From assembly GCA_029858545.1 (NCBI GenBank), contig JAOUFA010000128.1, forward strand, positions 1 through 9,275: a stretch of 9,275 bases of DNA. Reading direction: 5' to 3'. Below are positions 1-5,744 of this stretch, one piece after another. This DNA comes from Betaproteobacteria bacterium (GTDB lineage Bacteria > Pseudomonadota > Gammaproteobacteria > Burkholderiales > SG8-39). Each line of letters starts with the position of its first letter. The first letter of the stretch is position 1. A model generated the notes under the pieces. That model was not told the origin of the DNA. It did no database searches and worked only from the letters and a program-made list of their open reading frames with translations. The translations under genes were made by a program, and so were the position numbers.

Positions 1-603
1 GTGCGCGCCGCGGGCATGAAGCCGCTCGCCGCCGGCGTCGAGTTGCGCGACGGGCTCTGGTGCAACGCGGACGTCGAGCAGATCCTCGCCAGCGCCCCGC
101 TCAAGCTGCCGCGCGAGCTCACTACGCCGTACCTGCTGCGCACGCCGGCCGCGCCCCACATCGCGGCACGGATCGACGGCGTGAACATCGATCCGAAGCG
201 AATTCTGGCCTGCTACGCCCAGGTACGCGCGCAGGCGCAGGCGGTGGTGGTCGAAGGGGTGGGCGGTTTTTGCGTGCCGCTGACCCAAGACTACGACACC
301 GCAGACCTCGCGCGCGAACTCGCGCTGCCGGTGGTACTGGTGGTGGGGCTGCGCCTGGGCTGCATCAACCACGCGCTGCTCACCGCCGAGGCGATTGCCG
401 CGCGCGGCCTCAAGCTGGCGGGCTGGGTGGCCAACACGGTCGATCCGGCGATGGACTACATGACCGGCAATATCGAGGCCATCGCTGCACGCATCGATGC
501 GCCGCTGCTCGGGCATGTCCCTCGCCTCGAATATCCTTGCGCCGGGGCTGTGGCGGCGTGCCTGGATCCGGACAAGTTCTTGCGTACACCAATTGCCCCC
601 TGA
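1..603 (+). CDS. bioD: Dethiobiotin synthase BioD, 5'-partial
   Basis: ATP-dependent dethiobiotin synthetase, the penultimate step of biotin synthesis: it carboxylates 7,8-diaminopelargonate and closes the ureido ring in the cytoplasm. The window opens inside the gene. About 30 N-terminal residues, including the P-loop (GTDTxVGKT in the family), lie upstream, so the GTG at position 1 is an internal codon, not a start. Numbered from the window edge, visible family motifs are GMKPLAAG (5-12, substrate-binding Lys), VEGVGGF (84-90, E. coli VEGAGGW), GLRLGCINH (116-124, almost identical to E. coli), WVAN (142-145, nucleotide-base contact) and GHVPRL (171-176). The reading frame is intact to a TGA at 601-603. 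The gene usually ends a bio operon (bioC-bioD or bioA-bioD), which would lie upstream. I see no convincing intrinsic terminator after it. Family assignment is very secure. Confidence 0.96.
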   Translation: MRAAGMKPLAAGVELRDGLWCNADVEQILASAPLKLPRELTTPYLLRTPAAPHIAARIDGVNIDPKRILACYAQVRAQAQAVVVEGVGGFCVPLTQDYDTADLARELALPVVLVVGLRLGCINHALLTAEAIAARGLKLAGWVANTVDPAMDYMTGNIEAIAARIDAPLLGHVPRLEYPCAGAVAACLDPDKFLRTPIAP

Positions 604-1176
604 GTTTCTGGGCCACCAAGGCGCTGTGCGGCGCGCGCGGGCGTGTCTGCAGAAAGTGAGTTACGACGCAGCCACCGGCACGCCGGGCTACCACACGAGT
701 GCGACCCGGCCCAGGCCCAAGGCGGAAAAGGGGCCGCTCGCTTCCCCAGCGCGCGGCGGATACGCAAAGTTTACGAGGCCGGTTTGCTCGGATGCCCCAA
801 GTGCCGAGGTGAAAGTAGCGGTCCAATACACGTCACCAGGTTGGTCGAAGACCCGCACGCCTTCCCCGGCCTGGGCTTCGCGCTCGGCCGCACCGATCAG
901 AAGATCGCGTTGATGCGCACAGACGGGCCGTACAGGGTGCTCGATCGACTAAACGAGGTATTGATGTTCTGGCTGTTGTCACTACTGCGTCCGCCCATTC
1001 CGAGCCATTCCGCCTGCAGCCGAACTCCCGCGGCGACCGAATACCCGAGGCCGCGCAGGCTCCTAGCCGGTGTCGGGATGCGCCAGCGGTGTGATTGAAT
1101 TTCCTATCTTTTTCTTGTTTTGGACGAATCAGCACCCGTTGGGCGGAGAATTCCTGCGAAAAGCGGATTTTTTGAT
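604..1176. other. Intergenic stretch without an intact gene (bioD to cytochrome promoter)
   Basis: About 570 bases hold no full gene that I can support. Short open frames exist on both strands, but they lack plausible starts and ribosome binding sites. The left part (to about 950) is GC-rich and contains a possible transposase fossil (see 745-870) and an 86-codon stop-to-stop frame on the minus strand (688-948). The right part, from about 1095, is distinctly T-rich on the + strand and leads into the promoter at 1177-1204. A short direct repeat, ATTCCG-AGCC-ATTCCG, lies near 1000-1015. The stretch reads as decayed sequence between two transcription units. Confidence 0.6.
745..870 (+). pseudogene. 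Possible remnant of an IS transposase C-terminal zinc ribbon
   Basis: In the frame beginning at 745 the translation reads RIRKVYEAGLLGCPKCRGE (757-813), followed by GPIHVTRLVEDP. This closely follows the C-terminal signature of a group of IS transposases, remembered as roughly 'W..LI.KVYE.DPL.CPKCGGEM.VIAFIEDP': a basic helix, then a CPxC zinc-binding pair, then a beta strand ending in EDP. The expected Asp-Pro before the cysteines is replaced by Ala-Gly and an extra two residues follow the CPKC pair. Nothing upstream in the frame resembles the DDE catalytic core, and downstream the similarity fades. No terminal inverted repeats or target duplication were found. If real, it is a short, non-functional fossil. 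The call rests on one motif and needs a profile search. Confidence 0.38.
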
Positions 1177-1204
1177 TTGACTTCGGGCGGCCGCTCTCTA
1201 TGCT
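1177..1204 (+). promoter_or_regulatory. Putative sigma70 promoter for the cytochrome gene
   Basis: TTGACT (1177-1182, five of six matches to the -35 consensus), a 16-base spacer, then TATGCT (1199-1204, four of six matches to the -10). It sits in a T-rich stretch unlike the rest of this GC-rich window. Transcription would begin near 1211 and give a leader of about 50 bases before the TTG at 1261. A start there also makes the most upstream in-frame TTG (1210) unlikely to be the translation start. Pattern match only. Confidence 0.5.
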
Positions 1205-1260
1205 CATGATTGTTATTGAGTTCCATTTCACAGAGTTTTACAAACTTCATGGAGCGAAAA

Positions 1261-1764
1261 TTGAAAAGAACGCTATTGCTGGTGTCCTCTCTGCTGTGCT
1301 GGGCCGCGACCGGAGCGCAGGCCGCCGAAGTCAAATTCCCCGCTGATTGGGCCAAGTGGACGTCGGTCAGCACTCCCTTGACGCAAATTGGCGCGCTGCC
1401 GGACTGCAAGGCGGACGTTAAGAGCCTGCCGCCGATCTACCAGAAGACGGTCGAGACCTATTGCGGGGTGCGGGCCGGTGGTCCGGGCAAGGTGGCGGTG
1501 CTGGTCAACCCGGCGGCCCTCAAGAGCTTTGCGGCGCGCGACGGCAAGATGCCGGATGGGGTCAATATGGTCCTGCATCTCAAGGATATGAAGGTGCTGT
1601 TCGTGACGGCGCATGAGGGCAGCGTGCCGTCCTATGCGGTATTCACCGAAGACGGAAAGAATGTGACTGCCAGATCGGGCCCCTTGTCTGCGCAGACCTG
1701 CGCATCCTGCCATACCGGTTTTCAGGCGTACTGCAAGATCGGGCAATGCGGCACTAGGAAATAG
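1261..1764 (+). CDS. Exported monohaem c-type cytochrome, P460 / cytochrome c'-beta-like
   Basis: A small periplasmic haem protein of 167 residues. The chosen start is TTG 1261: GGAG at 1251-1254 lies six bases upstream, and the product then begins with a compact signal peptide (two basic residues, hydrophobic core 5-15, probable cleavage after AQA at 21). An in-frame ATG at 1249 would add four residues and has only a weak Shine-Dalgarno. The haem site CASCH is near the C-terminus (Cys147, Cys150, His151), followed by a Cys pair (158, 163); Cys47 and Cys66 (approximate) might form disulfides. The layout (late CxxCH, an earlier NPAALKSF...DGKMPDGV segment, a strand-rich middle) resembles the cytochrome P460 family. 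The Lys that cross-links haem in Nitrosomonas P460 is not evident, so a cytochrome c'-beta-like NO/CO-binding or electron-transfer role is more likely than hydroxylamine oxidation. A chemoreceptor follows in the same orientation. Confidence 0.72.
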   Translation: MKRTLLLVSSLLCWAATGAQAAEVKFPADWAKWTSVSTPLTQIGALPDCKADVKSLPPIYQKTVETYCGVRAGGPGKVAVLVNPAALKSFAARDGKMPDGVNMVLHLKDMKVLFVTAHEGSVPSYAVFTEDGKNVTARSGPLSAQTCASCHTGFQAYCKIGQCGTRK

Positions 1765-1770
1765 CGCTCT

Positions 1771-1847
1771 TGGTCGGAAGTGCCGACCAGCATGTCGTGG
1801 TCGGTACGACATCCGTCCCCGGAGGAGAGTGACTAGGACCTCCTCCG
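1771..1847 (+). promoter_or_regulatory. Cluster of three consecutive perfect hairpins between cytochrome and chemoreceptor
   Basis: Three stem-loops follow one another within 77 bases, starting six bases after the cytochrome stop. Hairpin 1: TGGTCGG (1771-1777) with CCGACCA (1783-1789), 5-base loop. Hairpin 2: ATGTCGT (1792-1798) with ACGACAT (1806-1812), 7-base loop. Hairpin 3: CGGAGGAG (1820-1827) with CTCCTCCG (1840-1847), 12-base loop. TGGTCGG recurs at 1798-1804, covering the loop of hairpin 2, so the 3' arm of hairpin 1 could pair with either copy; the two structures could be alternatives or form a pseudoknot. None is followed by a clear T-run, so a standard terminator is not evident. 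Processing, attenuation or mRNA stabilisation between the two genes are possible roles. Function is inference; the pairings are seen directly. Confidence 0.5.
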
Positions 1848-1940
1848 CGACAGTTGGCTTGGGCACGGTTCGCCCCGGTTCCTGTTTCTGACACGAGGTT
1901 TCCACCCCGGCTTCAAATTCGCGCCTGAGTAAGGGTAACC

Positions 1941-3509
1941 ATGAGTAATTTGTCCAGCATCAAGACGACGCTTATCGTCAGCATCATCGGGGTCGTGCTC
2001 GCCTCCCAGGCGATCAGCGGCGTCATGCAGTACCGCGAACTGGCCAACGCCCAGCGCGAAGAGATCCGTCGTCTGGTCGAGGCCGTCCTCCAGCCATCGA
2101 TCAACCTGGCAGCCAGCGGCGTGGACGGCGGCAACTCGATGATCCTGCAGAACGACGAGGCCTTGTCGCTCTATGCTGCCTCGAAGGTGAAGTACCTGAG
2201 GATTTCCGGAATGTCCGCCGGTGCCGCCAAAACCGAGATCACGGAGGCGATTCCTCCGCAAAAGATCGAATATGAATTTTCCGACGTCAAGGACGTCCGC
2301 GCCGCCTTGTACAAGAGCGCAGCCGGCGCGGGCGCCTCCGGCCTCGACGACGACAAGCTCACCTACGTGATCAAGACCGCCTTGCCGGGAGTGAAGAACG
2401 GCGGAGAAATCACGGCAGTCTTCTCGGCCGAGAGCCTGAGAGGGCTGGAGTGGCGCGTGGCGGGTAGTGTTCTGCTCAACGCGGCGCTCATCTGCCTGGT
2501 TTCCCTGGCGCTTGCGATCCTGATCGGGCAGCGCGTGGCCGATCCCATTGTCGCCATGACCCGCCAGATATCGGAGATAAACAACGACATGGATTTGAGC
2601 AGGCGGCTCGATATCAAGTCCACGAACGAGGTGGGAATGACGGCACGGGCTTTCAACGACATGATGGCCACGATGCAGAAGATTGTCAGCGACATGCGCG
2701 CGGGGGTGGACACGATCACCGGCGTTTCCCGGGAACTGGCCGATGGCAATCGAAGCCTCGCGCAGCGTACCGAGGAGCATGCCGCGACGCTCGAAGAAAC
2801 CGCTGCCTCGATGGAGGATCTGACCGCCACCGTCAAGCAGAATGCAGAGAACTCCCGGCAGGCCAACCAGCTTGCGAGTTTTGCCAGCGAAATCGCGGGC
2901 AAGGGGGGCGAGGCGGTCGGCAAGGTGGCGAGCACCATGGCGTCGATCGATGAATCGTCCAGGAAGGTAGTAGGCATACTGAGCAGCATCGACCAAATCG
3001 CCTTTCAGACCAACATCCTTGCGCTCAATGCCGCGGTGGAAGCTGCGCGGGCGGGCGAGCAGGGACGCGGTTTTGCCGTCGTCGCCACCGAGGTGCGCAT
3101 GCTGGCGCTGCGTGCGGCCGCCGCGAGCAAGGAGATCAATGTCCTGATTGCCGATTCGGTGAGTCGGGTACAGCAGGGCAGCGGGCTCGTGACGGAGGCG
3201 GCGCGCACCATGGATGAGATCGTCGGCGCGGTACGGCGCGTCACCGACATCACGGCGGAAATCTCCGCCGCCTCGCTGGAACAAAGCTCCGGTATCGAGC
3301 AGGTGAACCAGTCCATCGTGCAGATGGACCAGGCGACCCAGCAAAACGCGGCGCTGGTCGAGGAAGTGACGGCGGCGATGCAGTCGCTCGAGGACCAGGT
3401 GCACAGTCTCAGCAATTCAGCGGCGCTGTTCAAGCTCGACGAAGCCGTGGCCCACCGGGTGCGGGCCATCGGAAAATTACCGGCTCTCTCAGCCTTTCGC
3501 GGAAGCTGA
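1941..3509 (+). CDS. Transmembrane methyl-accepting chemotaxis protein
   Basis: A full-length chemoreceptor (522 residues) that would signal through CheA/CheW at a polar array. AAGGG (1931-1935) lies five bases before the ATG. Order of parts: TM1 about 8-29; periplasmic sensor about 30-171; TM2 about 172-195; HAMP about 196-250, starting RVADPIVAMT; methylation helix with AATLEETAAS (281-290); hairpin tip 348-386 containing IAFQTNILALNAAVEAARAG and GRGFAVVATEVR; second methylation site AALVEEVTAA (470-479). The tip and spacing fit the 36-heptad (Tsr/Tar-like) class. The sensor is about 140 residues and I cannot assign it to dCache, 4HB or another named fold by eye. The C-terminus lacks an NWETF-type CheR/CheB tether. 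Just after the tip, MLALRAAAASKEI differs from the usual NLAQRSAAAAKEI but keeps the heptads. No chemotaxis operon lies nearby, so this is an orphan receptor behind a cytochrome gene. Confidence 0.95.
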   Translation: MSNLSSIKTTLIVSIIGVVLASQAISGVMQYRELANAQREEIRRLVEAVLQPSINLAASGVDGGNSMILQNDEALSLYAASKVKYLRISGMSAGAAKTEITEAIPPQKIEYEFSDVKDVRAALYKSAAGAGASGLDDDKLTYVIKTALPGVKNGGEITAVFSAESLRGLEWRVAGSVLLNAALICLVSLALAILIGQRVADPIVAMTRQISEINNDMDLSRRLDIKSTNEVGMTARAFNDMMATMQKIVSDMRAGVDTITGVSRELADGNRSLAQRTEEHAATLEETAASMEDLTATVKQNAENSRQANQLASFASEIAGKGGEAVGKVASTMASIDESSRKVVGILSSIDQIAFQTNILALNAAVEAARAGEQGRGFAVVATEVRMLALRAAAASKEINVLIADSVSRVQQGSGLVTEAARTMDEIVGAVRRVTDITAEISAASLEQSSGIEQVNQSIVQMDQATQQNAALVEEVTAAMQSLEDQVHSLSNSAALFKLDEAVAHRVRAIGKLPALSAFRGS

Positions 3510-3510
3510 T

Positions 3511-3545
3511 CTGGCGCACTGACGGATGGCCCGTCAGTGCGCCAG
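3511..3545. terminator. Strong hairpin terminator after the chemoreceptor
   Basis: A perfect 15-bp stem: CTGGCGCACTGACGG (3511-3525) pairs with CCGTCAGTGCGCCAG (3531-3545), leaving a five-base loop ATGGC. It begins one base after the chemoreceptor stop. The last eight bases, TGCGCCAG (3538-3545), are repeated at once at 3546-3553. Downstream on the + strand the sequence is only modestly T-rich (TGCTTGTATT), so termination may rest on the stem strength. A minus-strand gene remnant ends at 3562, so the stem may have served both directions. Confidence 0.75.
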
Positions 3546-3561
3546 TGCGCCAGTGCTTGTA

Positions 3562-3738
3562 TTACTGCCTGCTGAACAGGTCCTGCGGTATCCCCGCCGC
3601 GGCGAAGAGATAGTCGCGCGAGGCCTCGAGTTCAGTGCGTAGCCGGTGCAGATTGACATCGACCATCTGTCCTTTCCACTTGCGCACTTTGCCCGCGACG
3701 ATCACGGTCTCGACGTTGGACCGATCAAACCACGGACT
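3562..3738 (-). pseudogene. C-terminal remnant of an amidohydrolase (AtzA/TrzN/deaminase superfamily)
   Basis: On the minus strand the frame from 3738 down to a TAA at 3562-3564 reads, from about 3727, DRSNVETVIVAGKVRKWKG, then QMVDVNLHRLRTELEASRDYLFAAAG, ending FSRQ. This is the typical tail of metal-dependent amidohydrolases of the guanine-deaminase / chlorohydrolase / methylthioadenosine-deaminase type, where 'R.NVDTVxVAGRxVxRxG' forms the last strands of the small beta domain and is followed by a helix. Only about 55 residues remain of a protein that is normally about 450. The frame is blocked by an in-frame TAA at 3739-3741, and no catalytic HxH, His or Asp motif is present anywhere in the window. 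It therefore cannot be active. It ends against the chemoreceptor terminator and its broken end faces the remnant starting near 3768. Confidence 0.75.
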
Positions 3739-3818
3739 TTACGAACCAACCGCTGGTACCGCTATAGGGGGCAGGTCACCTGGACTTCAGTGTCAGCGAC
3801 AAACTGGCCCTGTATTCG

Positions 3819-4277
3819 GTGTTCATGGACGATCCGGCCACGGCGCCCTACGGCATTTCGATGGATGGTTCCGGGATCACGGGTGGCGAGGTTATGGCGC
3901 TGAGTGTGAACCCGCCGACGAACCCCGGTTCGGGTGTGGTGGCATTCACCGGTCAGACGCAGATCATCAATGCGCAAACCAACGGCGCCACGACGTTATT
4001 GACACGAATCGTGGTAACGGTGACCCAGTCCGATGGGGTTACGCCCATTCCGCTGCAAGGGGTCGATACATTCGGAATAACGCCTCGGATGGGAATCGGG
4101 GGCTTTGAAATTCCGAACGCCGGCGGGATCGGCGCCTATCGCGTCAATATGAAAGGGGAGGTATCGCAGAATGGCGGTACGACCTGGATACCCTACCTCA
4201 ATTACTTCGATTCGTTCACAACCATCCCCGGAACCGTCGCGGGGTATTCGTTCGGCGCGAGCTTCTATGACAAGTGA
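3819..4277 (+). CDS. Beta-rich hypothetical protein, probably missing its N-terminus
   Basis: I do not recognise the family. From GTG 3819 it has 152 residues, rich in Gly, Thr, Val, Asn and short alternating strands, and resembles a secreted or surface beta-sandwich protein. No transmembrane segment, Cys or catalytic motif is visible. Protein-like sequence continues upstream of any start (HLDFSVSDKLALYS before Val1) to a TAG at 3765-3767. The only earlier starts would be rare CTG codons, for example 3780 with GGGG at 3767-3770. Neither the GTG nor the ATG at 3825 has a good ribosome binding site, and no signal peptide remains. It most likely lost its 5' end in the same event that cut the neighbouring amidohydrolase tail. 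By eye it is richer in A/T and in rarer codons than bioD or the permease, which hints at foreign origin. It ends in TGA before a hairpin. Confidence 0.55.
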   Translation: MFMDDPATAPYGISMDGSGITGGEVMALSVNPPTNPGSGVVAFTGQTQIINAQTNGATTLLTRIVVTVTQSDGVTPIPLQGVDTFGITPRMGIGGFEIPNAGGIGAYRVNMKGEVSQNGGTTWIPYLNYFDSFTTIPGTVAGYSFGASFYDK

Positions 4278-4300
4278 GCGCTCGGGAGACTGAGTGCGGG

Positions 4301-4330
4301 GCTGGGTGGGGACCGCCATCCCCATCCAGC
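4301..4330. terminator. Hairpin terminator between convergent genes
   Basis: GCTGGGTGGGGA (4301-4312) pairs with TCCCCATCCAGC (4319-4330) as a 12-bp stem with one G-T (G·U) pair and a six-base loop CCGCCA. It lies 23 bases after the stop of the hypothetical protein and downstream of the convergent DUF2189 gene, so it could stop both. No strong T-run follows on either side. Positions 4331-4446 show nothing further that I can support. Confidence 0.6.
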
Positions 4331-4446
4331 CTTCCCGCGAATGAGGCGTTGACCGTTTCGCGCCGCGCCAGGCTGTTCTTCTGGATTCGCAGCCGGATTG
4401 CGCGGCATTTCCCTTTCCTAGAAAGCCCGCTTGCGCCCGGCCGCTC

Positions 4447-5223
4447 TCATTCCAGCATCGGCCAATCGCCCGGCTGCAAGGTCTCACGATAGGCGTGCCA
4501 GGTGGCATAGGCCAGCCACGGCATGACGACGACGAGGCCGACAAACGCGGTCGCGAATCCCGCCGCGGTCAGTACCGCGATAATGAAGGCCCAGAGCAGC
4601 ATCGCGGATCTATTGCGCAGTACGGCGTTGATGCTGGAGATGCAGGCGGTGACCATGTCTACATCCCGGTCGGCGATCATCGGCAGGGAGACCGCCATCG
4701 TCGCAAACGTGAGGGCGGCGAACACCGAACCGATGGCCGAGCCGTACGCGAGGTACTCGACCAGCATCGCGGTGTCGTTCACGTTCACCGGAAAGAACGC
4801 GCTGAGCATCATTCCGGCGCGCGACCACACCAGCAGGATCACCAGTTGCGCCAACGCGAATACGCCGGCCTGTCCCACGACCCGGCGCGCAAGTACGAAG
4901 GACTGCCGCAGCGACGGCGTGCGGCCCGCACTGAGTTCCCTGCTCACGCAGTAAAGGCCCACGGCGATGAGCGGCGCGACGAACACGAAACCGGACAGCA
5001 GCGCCGCCAGCAGTGCGAACCGGCCCAATGACCAGGCCATTGCGGACACCGCCATGCTGACGAGCATGATGACGACGCCGAAGATCAGCGACAGGCGCGG
5101 TGCGCGCGCAAAATCCCGCCAGCCCAGACGCAGCCAGCGCCACGGTGCGTCGAGCGACAGTTGGGCGCAGGGAACCACGAACGGGCGCTCATCCGGTGGT
5201 GGTATGTGAGGTTCGTCTACCAT
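4447..5223 (-). CDS. DUF2189-type integral membrane protein
   Basis: A 258-residue polytopic inner-membrane protein of unknown function, matching the DUF2189 family by overall layout: a short polar N-terminus with a conserved-looking LxxPWRWLRLGWRDFARAPRLSL entry, then about six hydrophobic segments (near 52-70, 74-96, 120-140, 155-180, 212-232 and 233-248), and a cytoplasmic tail ending YRETLQPGDWP. I chose the ATG at 5221-5223 because GAGAG lies just upstream and the protein-like sequence begins there. An open frame continues further upstream but reads as Arg/Ser/Pro-rich noise. A possible promoter and a tandem repeat precede it. No partner gene of known function sits beside it. The neighbours are two remnants, so its context gives no hint of its job. 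Confidence 0.85.
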   Translation of the reverse strand: MVDEPHIPPPDERPFVVPCAQLSLDAPWRWLRLGWRDFARAPRLSLIFGVVIMLVSMAVSAMAWSLGRFALLAALLSGFVFVAPLIAVGLYCVSRELSAGRTPSLRQSFVLARRVVGQAGVFALAQLVILLVWSRAGMMLSAFFPVNVNDTAMLVEYLAYGSAIGSVFAALTFATMAVSLPMIADRDVDMVTACISSINAVLRNRSAMLLWAFIIAVLTAAGFATAFVGLVVVMPWLAYATWHAYRETLQPGDWPMLE

Positions 5224-5239
5224 CGGCTCTCTCGCGGAA

Positions 5240-5273
5240 ATCGGCAGGACAGTGCCATCGGCAGCACAGTGCC
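5240..5273 (-). repeat. Tandem 17-bp direct repeat in the leader of the DUF2189 gene
   Basis: Two adjacent 17-base copies, + strand ATCGGCAGGACAGTGCC (5240-5256) and ATCGGCAGCACAGTGCC (5257-5273), differ only at 5248/5265. Each copy contains GGCA-N6-TGCC, a small inverted repeat typical of a protein-binding site or weak hairpin. The pair lies between the putative -10 (5282-5287) and the start codon at 5223, about +3 to +36 of the predicted transcript. That position suits an operator or an RNA element. The repeat is directly visible; the role is inferred. Confidence 0.6.
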
Positions 5274-5281
5274 GCAAGTCT

Positions 5282-5309
5282 ATCGTACGCGAGCGGCCGA
5301 GGCGCGCAA
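5282..5309 (-). promoter_or_regulatory. Possible promoter for the DUF2189 gene
   Basis: On the minus strand TTGCGC (5309-5304) is followed by a 16-base spacer and TACGAT (5287-5282). The -10 matches four of six consensus positions and the -35 matches three. The predicted start of transcription, near 5275, falls just before the tandem repeat and gives a leader of about 52 bases. It is a weak match and is placed mainly by its spacing. Confidence 0.33.
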
Positions 5310-5389
5310 CACAGCCTGGCGACTTGGGCGCCGCGGGCAACGATGCAATAGATCGGCTGGTTTCGGAGAGCCCGTCGCTGTTCCGCTCG

Positions 5390-5744
5390 TCAAGGCAGTC
5401 GCGCGAAGTTTCTGCTGCCGTCGTTGGTCCATCGCAGGTTACGCGATGGAATCTGAGCGCTGCTGTCGCCCATCGCGATGTCGGGTGACGCATCGCCGTT
5501 CAGATCCCTCAGGTGAATCCAGGGGAACCACGATCCCGTCACGCCTTCCCAGGTCGTTTCATTCTTGATGATGCGTGCCAGCGATTCATCGACGAACGTG
5601 CGCGCCGCGTTGCGACGCAGGATCCGAATGTAGTATCCGGTCAGATCGCTCCGGACGCGCAGCAGGATCAGGTCCCGGTACCCGTCGCCGTCGATATCCT
5701 CGGCCTTGATGTCGTAAGTGGCGACAAATCCCGCTTGGAAACTG
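5390..5744 (-). pseudogene. C-terminal fragment of an FG-GAP/VCBS repeat protein
   Basis: The minus frame ending in TGA (5390-5392) carries two calcium-binding FG-GAP/VCBS-type signatures: DIDGDGYRDLILL (about 5700-5662) and DLNGDASPDIAMGD (about 5511-5470). Such repeats form blades of beta-propellers in secreted or surface proteins. Here only about 117 residues remain, starting abruptly at FQAGFVATYD next to the inverted repeat at 5745-5783. The open frame runs on through that palindrome and into the 3' end of the next gene, but there it is plainly noise. No usable start codon or ribosome binding site lies at the head of the recognisable part. It is thus a 5'-truncated relic lying downstream of, and co-oriented with, the demethylase gene. 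Read-through would be blocked by the hairpin. Confidence 0.72.

Noticed and set aside
1210..1260. N-terminal extension of the cytochrome from TTG 1210 or ATG 1249
   Set aside because: The putative transcription start is near 1211, and the Shine-Dalgarno and signal peptide fit TTG 1261 best. ATG 1249 remains a possible alternative.
1848..1940. A c-di-GMP (GEMM) riboswitch before the chemoreceptor
   Set aside because: Considered because such riboswitches often precede chemoreceptor genes, but the conserved GEMM core sequences were not found in this gap.
1833..3404. A 523-codon open frame antisense to the chemoreceptor
   Set aside because: His/Arg-rich shadow of the well-supported MCP reading frame, with no motif of its own.
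5224..5493. Upstream extension of the DUF2189 gene to 5493
   Set aside because: The extra 90 residues overlap the FG-GAP remnant in another frame, are low in protein-like character and run through the tandem repeat. The ATG at 5223 has its own ribosome binding site.
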